Source: Bacteroidia bacterium (GTDB lineage: Bacteria; Bacteroidota; Bacteroidia; AKYH767-A; OLB10). Taken from it: a stretch of DNA of 64,000 nt. Below are positions 57,220 through 64,000 of the stretch, one piece after another (positions within the stretch are counted from its first letter, which is position 1; every line of letters starts with the position of its first letter). Position numbers and translations under genes: made by a program. The stretch covers positions 1,116,001 to 1,180,000 of the forward strand of contig JBAOIA010000011.1 of NCBI GenBank assembly GCA_037045145.1. The letters run 5' to 3'. The notes under the pieces were generated by a model. The model saw nothing but the letters and a program-made list of their open reading frames with translations, was not told the DNA's origin and made no database searches.

Positions 57220-57416
57220 AACCAACACACAGGCACAAACATTTGCAAACCGTTACAAGCCAATGCACCAAACAAAGATTGCAAAAGAGTGAGCCTTTTG
57301 CCGACCTCTAAAACTTTATTTTTTTATTCCCCCTCTTTGAAAGAATAAAAATACACCAACGATACAAACGACACAGCAAACACGACATACAACCAACCAA
57401 ACAGAAGGGTAGCCGA

Positions 57417-57487
57417 TAACATTATGCCGAATTGAAAAAAGAACAATTTCAAAAATGCCATGAGGTGGTAGAACCTCTGGGCTTTTT
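57417..57487 (+). terminator. Repeat B1 with Rho-independent terminator
   Basis: ATAACATTATGCCGAATTG is the second copy of the 11,944 repeat. Its end, GCCATGAGGT-GGTAGA-ACCTCTGGGC followed by TTTTT (57,457-57,487), is a stable stem with internal mismatches and a T run, a fair terminator for the efflux operon. Confidence 0.7.
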
Positions 57488-57591
57488 ACTTTTATGTGTA
57501 CTGAGGCAAGCTCAGCATAAATTCAGGGACACCGGTATTTTTATGAAGGTGGTTTTATAACTTCTACTTTTTGCGGTTTAGTGTTTTTTGC

Positions 57592-57635
57592 GGTTGCTGT
57601 TTGTTGTGTTGCGATTGTTTGTTACTGATTGGAAT
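57592..57635. repeat. Intergenic repeat C, second copy
   Basis: Matches 13,138-13,181 at 41 of 44 positions (GGTTGCTGTTTG...TGATTGGAAT). It lies immediately before an A2 copy. Confidence 0.65.
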
Positions 57636-57640
57636 AATGT

Positions 57641-57693
57641 AAACACACAACTTTATTCCTATATTTGGACATGTTTTTGAATTTATTTTATTC
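57641..57693 (+). repeat. Intergenic repeat A2, second copy, with promoter-like TATATTTG
   Basis: Nearly identical to 12,237-12,290. TATATTTG at 57,660-57,667 may be the promoter of the two small genes that follow; the first ATG is about 145 bp away. Confidence 0.65.
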
Positions 57694-57810
57694 AAAACGG
57701 GTTCCAATTACTCGGGAAACTGACGTTAGTCAGAACCTTATAACAGTAACCAGAATTTTACAAACAATAACTTCAACAAAAATTGTAATCAACTAAAAGT
57801 TAAAAAAACA

Positions 57811-58083
57811 ATGAACAGAATAATGGTTTTAATAACACTTTCTGATAATGGAATAACAACGATAAAATCTAATCCAGAACTTCCAAAAAAAGAAATGGAA
57901 TATGTAAATCATTGGAAGGATGAAAATATATTGGAAAGTTTTTTCATTTCAGTAAGTAAGAAAGAGGCTGTATTAATCTTGCAAAATATTGATGAAAGTA
58001 AGACAAAGGAGCTTATTGAATCCTTACCCTATTATCCATATATGGAAAAAATTGCCTATTATAATTTGAATAAACAATTTTAG
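57811..58083 (+). CDS. YciI/muconolactone isomerase-like dimeric alpha-beta barrel protein
   Basis: The 90-residue protein (MNRIMVLITLSDNGITTIKS) has the short ferredoxin-like pattern of the family: an N-terminal strand RIMVLITL, the helix with EMEYVNHWKDENILESFFIS (~28-47), strand KKEAVLILQNIDESKTKELI (~50-69) and end-strand LPYYPYMEKIAYYNL. Relatives are small dimeric proteins, some of them isomerases or monooxygenases. No catalytic residue can be named. It stands behind a promoter-like repeat. Confidence 0.7.
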   Translation: MNRIMVLITLSDNGITTIKSNPELPKKEMEYVNHWKDENILESFFISVSKKEAVLILQNIDESKTKELIESLPYYPYMEKIAYYNLNKQF

Positions 58084-58115
58084 ATTGTGAGTTTATTGAG
58101 CCTACAAATAGGGTA

Positions 58116-58604
58116 ATGACCAATAACATTGATAACAAAGCAAACATATTTTACATCACCAGTGTAAGCGTCCTGACATTTGTTTTACCAACTTTTGGTT
58201 TTATTACTGAGCATTTTATAACTGACACCGCTCCTTCGTTTGACTTATTCAGCAAATGGTTCATTTTTTCTGCGGTTGGGCTACGCTTGTTTTTTGCAGG
58301 AGTCAAACAAGTTAAGAACCCTGAATTTACTGCAAAACAAATTTTTCATATTGACAGTCCCGACAGCTTTCCAATTCTTCGTGAATTAGGTTTTGCAAAC
58401 ATTTGCTTCGGGATGACGGCTATTGTTTCGTTGTTTAAACCAGAGTGGAGAATTGTGAGTGCATTTGCAAGTGGAATTTATTATGGCATTGCAGGTATTC
58501 AACACGGACTAAAAAAGATTTCAGGTATCAACGAAAAGTTTGCCTTATGGACCGACATGTTTATTTTTGTTATTCTTTTGATATACTTTATAACAAGTAT
58601 TTAA
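58116..58604 (+). CDS. Small integral membrane protein (DUF6790-like)
   Basis: The 162-residue protein has about four membrane helices: IFYITSVSVLTFVLPTFGFI (~11-30), FSKWFIFSAVGLRLFFAGVK (~45-64), LGFANICFGMTAIVSLF (~91-107) and LWTDMFIFVILLIYFITSI (~144-162). HIDSPDSFPILRELGFANIC (~78-97) is the conserved stretch of a widespread membrane family (DUF6790-type). 33 bp follow the preceding gene, so the two are probably co-transcribed. Function unknown. Confidence 0.7.
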   Translation: MTNNIDNKANIFYITSVSVLTFVLPTFGFITEHFITDTAPSFDLFSKWFIFSAVGLRLFFAGVKQVKNPEFTAKQIFHIDSPDSFPILRELGFANICFGMTAIVSLFKPEWRIVSAFASGIYYGIAGIQHGLKKISGINEKFALWTDMFIFVILLIYFITSI

Positions 58605-58694
58605 GTCTATCCCGGCACGATAATCTCACTCTCTTATTACGTAGTTTCAGTTTTCCATTTCCCAAAAAGCGGTATTTTATAAATTTTATAAAAA

Positions 58695-59393
58695 TTACTC
58701 TTGTAACCCCTCTGCATATTTCATGTAGCGTTTAATCCATTCAGTCCTTCGGACTACGCGAGCATTGGGCTTTGTTGGCGACCATTTTAAAGGTAGTGGT
58801 AGTATGGCTGCCAACGATGCTGCCTGATGTACACTTAACTTGCTTGCCGGTTTACTGAAATAATATTCCGAAGCAGCTTCTGCACCATAAATACCATTGC
58901 CCAGTTCAATGACATTTAAATACACTTCCATGATGCGCTCCTTACTCCAGAAAATTTCAATCAGGAAAGTAAAATAAACTTCAAATCCTTTGCGTATCCA
59001 AGTGCGCGATGGAAACAAGAAAACATTCTTGGCCGTTTGCTGTGAAATGGTACTTGCTCCTCGTTTTTTGTTTTTATGTTTCTCATTGTAGTTTGCAGCT
59101 TTCTGAATGGCTTCCATGTCCAGGCCAAAGTGTTCGTTAAATCGCTGGTCTTCGCTGGTGATAACAGCTTTTACCAATAGTGGCGAAATGTTTGAAATTG
59201 GCTCCCAGTCTTTTTTGAATTGTATGTCGCGCTCAGAATCAAACACCTGTTCTACAAAACGAATAATCATCAATGGAGTAAAGGGGATTGGCACAAAACG
59301 AAAAAGTATTACACCGGCAATACTTAAAATAAAAAACCATTTAATGATATTCCACAAAATTTTTCTGATTCTGATAAATAGGTTTTTCATCAA
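58695..59393 (-). CDS. mtgA: Monofunctional biosynthetic peptidoglycan transglycosylase
   Basis: The 232-residue protein has one N-terminal membrane anchor (NIIKWFFILSIAGVILFRFV, ~15-34) and a GT51 domain. The catalytic glutamate is in VKAVITSEDQRFNEHFGLDM (~73-92), and RGASTISQQTAKNVFLFPSR (~110-129) and RIMEVYLNVIELGNGIYGAE (~151-170) are the GT51 signature motifs. It polymerises lipid II into glycan strands in the periplasm. MtgA lacks a transpeptidase domain, as seen here. Its start overlaps the glycosylase gene stop by 4 bp. Confidence 0.95.
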   Translation of the reverse strand: MMKNLFIRIRKILWNIIKWFFILSIAGVILFRFVPIPFTPLMIIRFVEQVFDSERDIQFKKDWEPISNISPLLVKAVITSEDQRFNEHFGLDMEAIQKAANYNEKHKNKKRGASTISQQTAKNVFLFPSRTWIRKGFEVYFTFLIEIFWSKERIMEVYLNVIELGNGIYGAEAASEYYFSKPASKLSVHQAASLAAILPLPLKWSPTKPNARVVRRTEWIKRYMKYAEGLQE

Positions 59394-59980
59394 TTATATA
59401 TTTCAGGATTTATTATAAAGCGATAAGGCAGCATGGCATCAGGGCCTGCATAATCAACGCCAATTCTTGCTGTTGTGGTTATTTGTTTTGATAAGATTTG
59501 CAAGTCACTATTTTCTATCCATATTTTATTTCCAAGTAGTGATGTGCCTGTCATGCTGCAGTCAATGCCTAATGCCTGAGAAACCATACCCGGTCCTGAA
59601 GCAATTTGTTTCAGTGGCTTGTTTACCGGTCTTCTTTTTTTGATGAGTTCAATTCCTCTTTTTGGAGAGATACTTCTGACAAGTACAGCATGTGGAACAT
59701 CTTGAATGTTGGTTACAACATTAAAGAGCGAATGAATACCATAACAAAGATAAATATAGGCAACACCCCCCTGACAATACATGATTTCAGTTCGTTGTGT
59801 GCGTCTGTTGTTCCATGCATGCGAAGCTTTATCGTCAACACCCATATAGGCTTCTGTCTCTGTAATAATTCCTGAAGTTAGTTTTCCATTTATATTAGTA
59901 CAAAGTTCTTTGCCTAATAATTGTCTGGCAACTTCAACAGCACTTTCCTGTAAGTAGAATGGTTGTAACAACTTACTCAT
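59390..59980 (-). CDS. DNA-3-methyladenine glycosylase (AAG/MPG family)
   Basis: The 196-residue protein matches the mammalian-type AAG fold: ARQLLGKELCTNINGKLTSG (~18-37), the catalytic glutamate in IITETEAYMGVDDKASHAWN (~38-57), RTEIMYCQGGVAYIYLCYGI (~63-82) and VLVRSISPKRGIELIKKRR. It removes alkylated purines such as 3-methyladenine and hypoxanthine. It lies between recQ and mtgA, and its start overlaps the recQ stop by 8 bp, so the repair genes are co-expressed. Confidence 0.93.
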   Translation of the reverse strand: MSKLLQPFYLQESAVEVARQLLGKELCTNINGKLTSGIITETEAYMGVDDKASHAWNNRRTQRTEIMYCQGGVAYIYLCYGIHSLFNVVTNIQDVPHAVLVRSISPKRGIELIKKRRPVNKPLKQIASGPGMVSQALGIDCSMTGTSLLGNKIWIENSDLQILSKQITTTARIGVDYAGPDAMLPYRFIINPEIYN

Positions 59981-61889
59981 GCCACAAAAGTATATCGCTT
60001 TCAGAAATAATTATTTTGCCTGAGTCAATCAGCCATTGTATGGATTGAAGGTACTGCTCCTTTTTACTTGCGGGAAATTTTTCAAGCAACTCATCATATT
60101 TTAAAGTTTGTTGTTGAATGAATTCTTTTATTTCTGCATTTTGTTTTTCAAATGTCAGGTCATTGAGTTCCATTTTATTTCTTTTTCTGCAATAGTCACA
60201 GGTGCCGCAACGTGTGTTGGTTGTTTCGCCAAAATAATTTAACAGCATCATACTGCGGCAGGAGGTAAGGCTTTCTGCATAGTGAAGTATTGCATTTACT
60301 CTTTCGTTAAAACGATTCTTGCGAAACTCTAATAGTTTTAAGTCAGGGACAACAGTTTCCTGCTTCACTCTAGACAGGAGATAGGTCAACTGCGGTTTGT
60401 CGGTCTGTTGTATGTATTCTAACAACTCATTTTTCTGTAAAAAGAATAAATTCCTGATGAGTGCATCTTGTGTAATGTTTAACCTTTTTGCTAACTCTGC
60501 TTCGCTGATTCTGATAAAATTATCGAAACTGCCACCATAAGAACGAAGTATTGTTTTAATAACTTTATCCAACTCGGGATGTTGCACTTGAAAATTATAA
60601 AGTTCGGCTTGCCCAACTGTAAATTTTAAGCGTGATGGAATATATACTGCATCTGAGAGATGGATGTAACCTGCTTCTGCTAAAATTTTTAATGCATTAA
60701 TTGTTACTAATGGATTGAAATTATAGGTTGATGCAAAGTCAGAGATATCAAAATTAAAACTTATGTTTTCGCCACTGCCTAATGCAACTTTCAGATAGTT
60801 ACCCAAAGCATGATAGATGAGTCTGATGAGTTTTATATCGGGGAAAGCATTTTGAAAACGCAACGCTAAGTCTGCTTTGTCTGCACTGTTATAAATTAAA
60901 ACAGCAAAAGCATTTTTTTCATCGCGACCGGCACGACCTGCTTCCTGATAATATGCTTCAGGGCTATCAGGCAAATCAGCATGAATAACAGTACGTACAT
61001 CAGCTTTGTCAATACCCATGCCGAAGGCATTGGTTGCTACAATAGCTTGTATTTTATTCTGCATCCAGTCAATTTGTTTTTTGTTTCTGTCGGCAGCCGA
61101 TAGTCCTGCATGATAAAAATCTGCTTTAATGCCCTGACTGTTAAGATACATTGTTATTTCCTTTGTTTTACCTCTGCTGTTGACATAAATAACAGCACTT
61201 CCTTTAACGGATTTTAGTATTTCAACAGTTCGTGTAAGTTTGTATTTATTGTATTCTACAATGTAGTTCAGGTTTTTTCTTTCAAAGCTTTTCTGGAAGA
61301 AATTTGGATTTTTGAAATTTAACTTTTCTACAATATCATCTCTAACCGATTTTGTTGCCGAGGCGGTGAGTGCAATAACAGGAACTTCAGGAAACTCTTC
61401 TCTTAGTTCGGCAATGCGCAAATAGGAGGGACGGAAATCGTAACCCCATTGTGAAATACAATGGGCTTCGTCAACAGCAATCAGATTGATTTTGATTTGA
61501 CGCAATTTTGTTAATGCCAGACTGCTTGTTAAACGCTCGGGTGACAAGTACAAAAATTTTGATTTACCGTATATACAATTGTCAAATGCAATTTCTATTT
61601 CCGTTTTGCTCATTCCTGAAATAACAGCAGATGCTTTAACGCCTCGGGTACGCAGATTGTCCACCTGATCTTTCATTAGAGAAATTAAAGGTGAAATCAC
61701 TACACATACGCCATCAAGATAAATTCCGGGTACCTGAAAGCAGATAGATTTGCCACCTCCCGTTGGCAGAAGCGCTAAGGTGTCGTGACCGTCTAATACA
61801 GATTCTATTATTTCCTGTTGCAGTGGTCTGAAACGACTATGCCCCCAGTATTTTATTAATATCTCATGCAGTTTGTTGCCAACACTCAT
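59973..61889 (-). CDS. recQ: ATP-dependent DNA helicase RecQ
   Basis: The 638-residue protein has helicase motif 0/I (FRPLQQEIIESVLDGHDTLA, LLPTGGGKSICFQVPGIYLD ~39-58), motif II VDEAHCISQWGYDFRP (~139-154), motif III VIALTASATKSV and motif VI YYQEAGRAGRDEKNAF (~316-331). The RQC zinc site (CRSMMLLNYFGETTNTRCGT CDYC, cysteines ~548-570) is present. The C-terminus lacks a recognisable HRDC domain and has a winged-helix-like tail instead. RecQ unwinds recombination and replication intermediates. A TACATTTG -7-like element lies directly upstream on the minus strand (about 61,894-61,901). Confidence 0.95.
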   Translation of the reverse strand: MSVGNKLHEILIKYWGHSRFRPLQQEIIESVLDGHDTLALLPTGGGKSICFQVPGIYLDGVCVVISPLISLMKDQVDNLRTRGVKASAVISGMSKTEIEIAFDNCIYGKSKFLYLSPERLTSSLALTKLRQIKINLIAVDEAHCISQWGYDFRPSYLRIAELREEFPEVPVIALTASATKSVRDDIVEKLNFKNPNFFQKSFERKNLNYIVEYNKYKLTRTVEILKSVKGSAVIYVNSRGKTKEITMYLNSQGIKADFYHAGLSAADRNKKQIDWMQNKIQAIVATNAFGMGIDKADVRTVIHADLPDSPEAYYQEAGRAGRDEKNAFAVLIYNSADKADLALRFQNAFPDIKLIRLIYHALGNYLKVALGSGENISFNFDISDFASTYNFNPLVTINALKILAEAGYIHLSDAVYIPSRLKFTVGQAELYNFQVQHPELDKVIKTILRSYGGSFDNFIRISEAELAKRLNITQDALIRNLFFLQKNELLEYIQQTDKPQLTYLLSRVKQETVVPDLKLLEFRKNRFNERVNAILHYAESLTSCRSMMLLNYFGETTNTRCGTCDYCRKRNKMELNDLTFEKQNAEIKEFIQQQTLKYDELLEKFPASKKEQYLQSIQWLIDSGKIIISESDILLWHE

Positions 61890-61980
61890 TTTACAAATGT
61901 AAACTTAGAAATGTGTTTTACGCAGTCTGTGAAAAATTATTGTTGTAGCTAATGTTACTTAAGATATAAAAAACAAAATT

Positions 61981-63204
61981 TCAACTTTTGAAACGCTGTA
62001 CAATTAAGGCACTGTTAGTGCCTCCAAACCCGAAGGAGTTTGAGAGAAAGCAGTTGATGCGATGTTCTTTAGCAGCTGTAATGATGTTAATGGCTTTTGT
62101 ATCATCATCAGGCTCTTCAAAATTGATATTTGGTGCAACAAAATTATTTTGCATCATCAGCATAGAATACACTACTTCGCTGGCACCTGCCATCCAGCAT
62201 TCATGCCCTGTCATTGATTTGGTAGAGCTTACAGGAACTTGGTTTCCTAACACATGCGAAATCACTTTTGCTTCAATGCCATCACCTGCCGGTGTTGATG
62301 TGGCATGGGCATTTACATAGTCAATATTTGATGCATTAATTCCTGCTAATTTCATAGCCATGTTTAATGAACGCTCCTGCCCGTTAAAATCAGGATTTGA
62401 AATATGATCACCATTGGAAGAAAATCCATATCCTATTACTTCTGCCAGTATGGTTGCGCCTCTTTTCACTGCCGATTCCAACGATTCTAAAATTACTGTT
62501 GCTGCACCTCCGGAAGGGATTAGACCGTCACGGCTTTTATCAAATGGTCGTGATGCTTTTTGGGGTTCGTTCTCACGGCTGCTGAATGTGCCAAGTCCGT
62601 CAAAGCTGGTCATTGCCGGAGGATTTATTTCTTGTGCACCACCACAAATAACACGCTCTTGTAATCCTTGTCTTATCAGTAAGTAGCCCATCCCTATGGC
62701 ATGCGATCCGCTTGCACAGGCAGCACTTAGCGTAAAATTTATTCCCTTAAGTTTATAAATGGTGGCAAGATTCATATTCACCGTGCAGTTCATATTCTGA
62801 AAAATATCGCCACTACCGATTAGTGTGTTGTCTCTTTTTTTTCTTGCCTTGTCAATAGTTTCTACTACTGATCCTGCTGTGCTGTCATTGCCGAAGATTA
62901 TCCCTGTTTCATTCTTGTCCATGTAATCGGCATCAAGCTTAGCCATAGCAAGAGCTTCGCGGGTTGACATGAATGCATACATAGCCGGCTGGTGCATACC
63001 TAAACGATCGCGTCTGTGAAGAAAATCTTTAAGGTCGGGTGTTTCTACAAAGCCTGTGAGTGCAGAACGGAATCCTAAATCTTTTCTTTCCTGATCAAAG
63101 ATGATTCCACTCTTTCCCTGACTTAATGACGCTGTAACTTCTGCAAGATTCTTTCCTATGCATGAATAAATTCCAATACCTGTGATGACTACTCTTTGTT
63201 GCAT
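61981..63204 (-). CDS. Beta-ketoacyl-ACP synthase (KAS II-like)
   Basis: The 407-residue thiolase-fold protein has the catalytic triad in order: cysteine in FTLSAACASGSHAIGMGYLL (~156-175), histidine in DYVNAHATSTPAGDGIEAKV (~293-312), lysine-histidine in VPVSSTKSMTGHECWMAGAS (~322-341). It ends with NCFLSNSFGFGGTNSALIVQ. It extends acyl chains on a carrier protein. The divergence from housekeeping FabF and the neighbouring ketoreductase and carrier-like gene point to a specialised pathway, such as flexirubin or aryl-polyene pigment formation (inference). Confidence 0.9.
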   Translation of the reverse strand: MQQRVVITGIGIYSCIGKNLAEVTASLSQGKSGIIFDQERKDLGFRSALTGFVETPDLKDFLHRRDRLGMHQPAMYAFMSTREALAMAKLDADYMDKNETGIIFGNDSTAGSVVETIDKARKKRDNTLIGSGDIFQNMNCTVNMNLATIYKLKGINFTLSAACASGSHAIGMGYLLIRQGLQERVICGGAQEINPPAMTSFDGLGTFSSRENEPQKASRPFDKSRDGLIPSGGAATVILESLESAVKRGATILAEVIGYGFSSNGDHISNPDFNGQERSLNMAMKLAGINASNIDYVNAHATSTPAGDGIEAKVISHVLGNQVPVSSTKSMTGHECWMAGASEVVYSMLMMQNNFVAPNINFEEPDDDTKAINIITAAKEHRINCFLSNSFGFGGTNSALIVQRFKS

Positions 63205-63207
63205 AAG

Positions 63208-63939
63208 TCAGGAATAAATACCTCCGTTTATATTGATGATTTCGCCTGTAATATATGATGCTTTGTCTGATGCCAGAAAACTAACAACATGTGCAACTTC
63301 TTCAGGCGTACCAAAACGCTCCATCGGAACTAATTTACTCAATTCTTTTTCGTTAAGTCCTTCAGTCATATCACTCTTGATAAAACCGGGAGCAACAGCG
63401 TTGACAGTGATTTTTCTTTTAGCAACTTCAAATGCAAGCGATTTTGTTGCGGCAACAATAGCACCTTTAGCAGCTGCATAATTTGTTTGTCCTGCATTAC
63501 CTTTCAATCCCGAAAGGGAAACAATATTGATAATACGGCCTGCGCGTTTGCGAAGCATTGGGTTCACAACATTTCTGGTAACGTTATAAAATCCTTTGAG
63601 TGAAATATTTAATACATCATCCCAGTCTTTTTCGGGCATCCACATTAAAAGTCCGTCACGGGTGATGCCTGCATTGTTTACTAACACACTGATAAATTTA
63701 TCTTCGTTCACTTTATGCCAGTTGTCCAGCGCTGCATTTACCGTTTCGTTTTCCTGAACATTAAATGGCAGTAACTCACCACTGCCTCCGGCATTTTGAA
63801 TTGCTGTTAACGTTTCTTCAGCAGCTTGTTTGTTAGATGCATAGTTAATGAGAATATGCAGCTTATGATCTGCTGCAAGCTGAAGTGCAATGGCTTTACC
63901 AAGTCCTCGCGATGCTCCTGTTACTAAAGCGCAGTTCAT
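63208..63939 (-). CDS. fabG: 3-oxoacyl-ACP reductase (FabG-like short-chain dehydrogenase)
   Basis: The 243-residue SDR protein has the NADPH-binding motif ALVTGASRGLGKAIALQLAA (~4-23), NNAGI (~88-92), catalytic serine in INIVSLSGLKGNAGQTNYAA (~137-156), with YAAAK giving tyrosine and lysine, and a C-terminal SYITGEIININGGIYS. It reduces the ketoacyl intermediate made by the synthase encoded 3 bp downstream. Whether it serves fatty acid or pigment synthesis cannot be read from this gene alone. Confidence 0.92.
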   Translation of the reverse strand: MNCALVTGASRGLGKAIALQLAADHKLHILINYASNKQAAEETLTAIQNAGGSGELLPFNVQENETVNAALDNWHKVNEDKFISVLVNNAGITRDGLLMWMPEKDWDDVLNISLKGFYNVTRNVVNPMLRKRAGRIINIVSLSGLKGNAGQTNYAAAKGAIVAATKSLAFEVAKRKITVNAVAPGFIKSDMTEGLNEKELSKLVPMERFGTPEEVAHVVSFLASDKASYITGEIININGGIYS

Positions 63940-63942
63940 GTG

Positions 63943-64000
63943 TTAAATCTGATTTTCTTTTAAAATATCAATAACTATTCTGATGTTTTCAAACTGTGGA
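63943..64000 (-). CDS. 3' end of an upstream gene (possible carrier-protein-pathway gene), partial
   Basis: The last 18 residues (QFENIRIVIDILKENQI) and a stop are visible; the rest lies beyond the window. The 3-bp gap to the ketoreductase start shows that it belongs to the same operon. The amphipathic helix end is compatible with an acyl carrier protein, but this is too short to assign. Confidence 0.5.
   Translation of the reverse strand, partial: PQFENIRIVIDILKENQI

Larger units (their letters stand above)
57220..57810. other. Intergenic region (591 bp) with repeat modules shared with 11.6-13.2 kb
   Basis: No gene is supported. In order it has a C/A-rich spacer with TTGCAAAAGAG words (57,220-57,416), repeat B1 with a terminator (57,417-57,487), a copy of repeat C (57,592-57,635), a copy of A2 with TATATTTG (57,641-57,693) and the small inverted repeat CTGACGTTAGTCAG (57,720-57,733). 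Confidence 0.65.

Overview
The window is from a low-GC member of the Bacteroidota, most likely a Chitinophagales- or Sphingobacteriales-like environmental bacterium. The basis is the TAnnTTTG-type -7 promoter elements, the lack of Shine-Dalgarno sequences, the protein families present, IS1182/IS1380 elements and an intergenic GACAATGGA/CAACTCT-type repeat family. I see no rRNA, tRNA or CRISPR array.

Layout. (1) 1-13.97 kb is an accessory/defence region. It holds the 3' part of an OLD-type ATPase/TOPRIM nuclease, a complete IS1182 copy (4-bp target duplication), and then one tightly overlapped operon: AbiEi antitoxin, AbiEii toxin, hsdM, hsdS, a REP-associated tyrosine transposase (RAYT) and hsdR. 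Every start codon in this operon overlaps the preceding stop, and two 19-bp palindromes sit in front of it. The RAYT gene and hsdR carry REP-like palindromes inside their coding sequence. hsdM and hsdS contain several frameshifts. A secreted Rid-family protein and a TetR regulator follow. (2) 14,021-50,386 is a Mu-like transposable prophage of about 36.4 kb. It has paired terminal transposase-site-like repeats and a candidate 7-bp flanking repeat. It lies between the tetR gene and the tolC-type gene that would be its operon partner. Tail, lysis and capsid genes run leftward (14.1-28.9 kb). Terminase, portal and connector genes run rightward (29.0-37.3 kb). The early operon (Ner-position gene, transposase A, B ATPase, RadA-like ATPase, Gam, methylase and many small genes) runs leftward from 49.3 to 37.3 kb under an S24 repressor that reads outward. 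The B gene is split by an IS1380-family element, and the B, RadA-like, terminase and protease genes carry frameshifts, so the prophage is probably defective as sequenced. (3) 50.4-57.2 kb is a YbhGFSR-like multidrug ABC exporter (TolC, HlyD, two ATPases, two permeases). It is invaded by a four-helix-bundle (S23/IVP-like) gene and by short repeats at almost every junction, including a 15-copy CAACTCT tandem repeat. (4) 57.2-58.6 kb is a cassette-like stretch with two small genes. Its flanks repeat sequences seen at 11.9-13.2 kb. (5) 58.7-64.0 kb is chromosomal: mtgA, a 3-methyladenine glycosylase, recQ, and a ketoacyl synthase/ketoreductase/carrier-protein-like set resembling flexirubin or aryl-polyene loci.

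The most interesting points are the AbiE-type I R-M-RAYT operon with its candidate operators, the RAYT palindromes translated into protein, a canonical A AAA AAG frameshift site in the tail chaperone pair, a probable unimolecular spanin, and the repeat-riddled efflux operon. The many isolated single-base frameshifts could be real decay or sequencing error, and read-level data would decide this.
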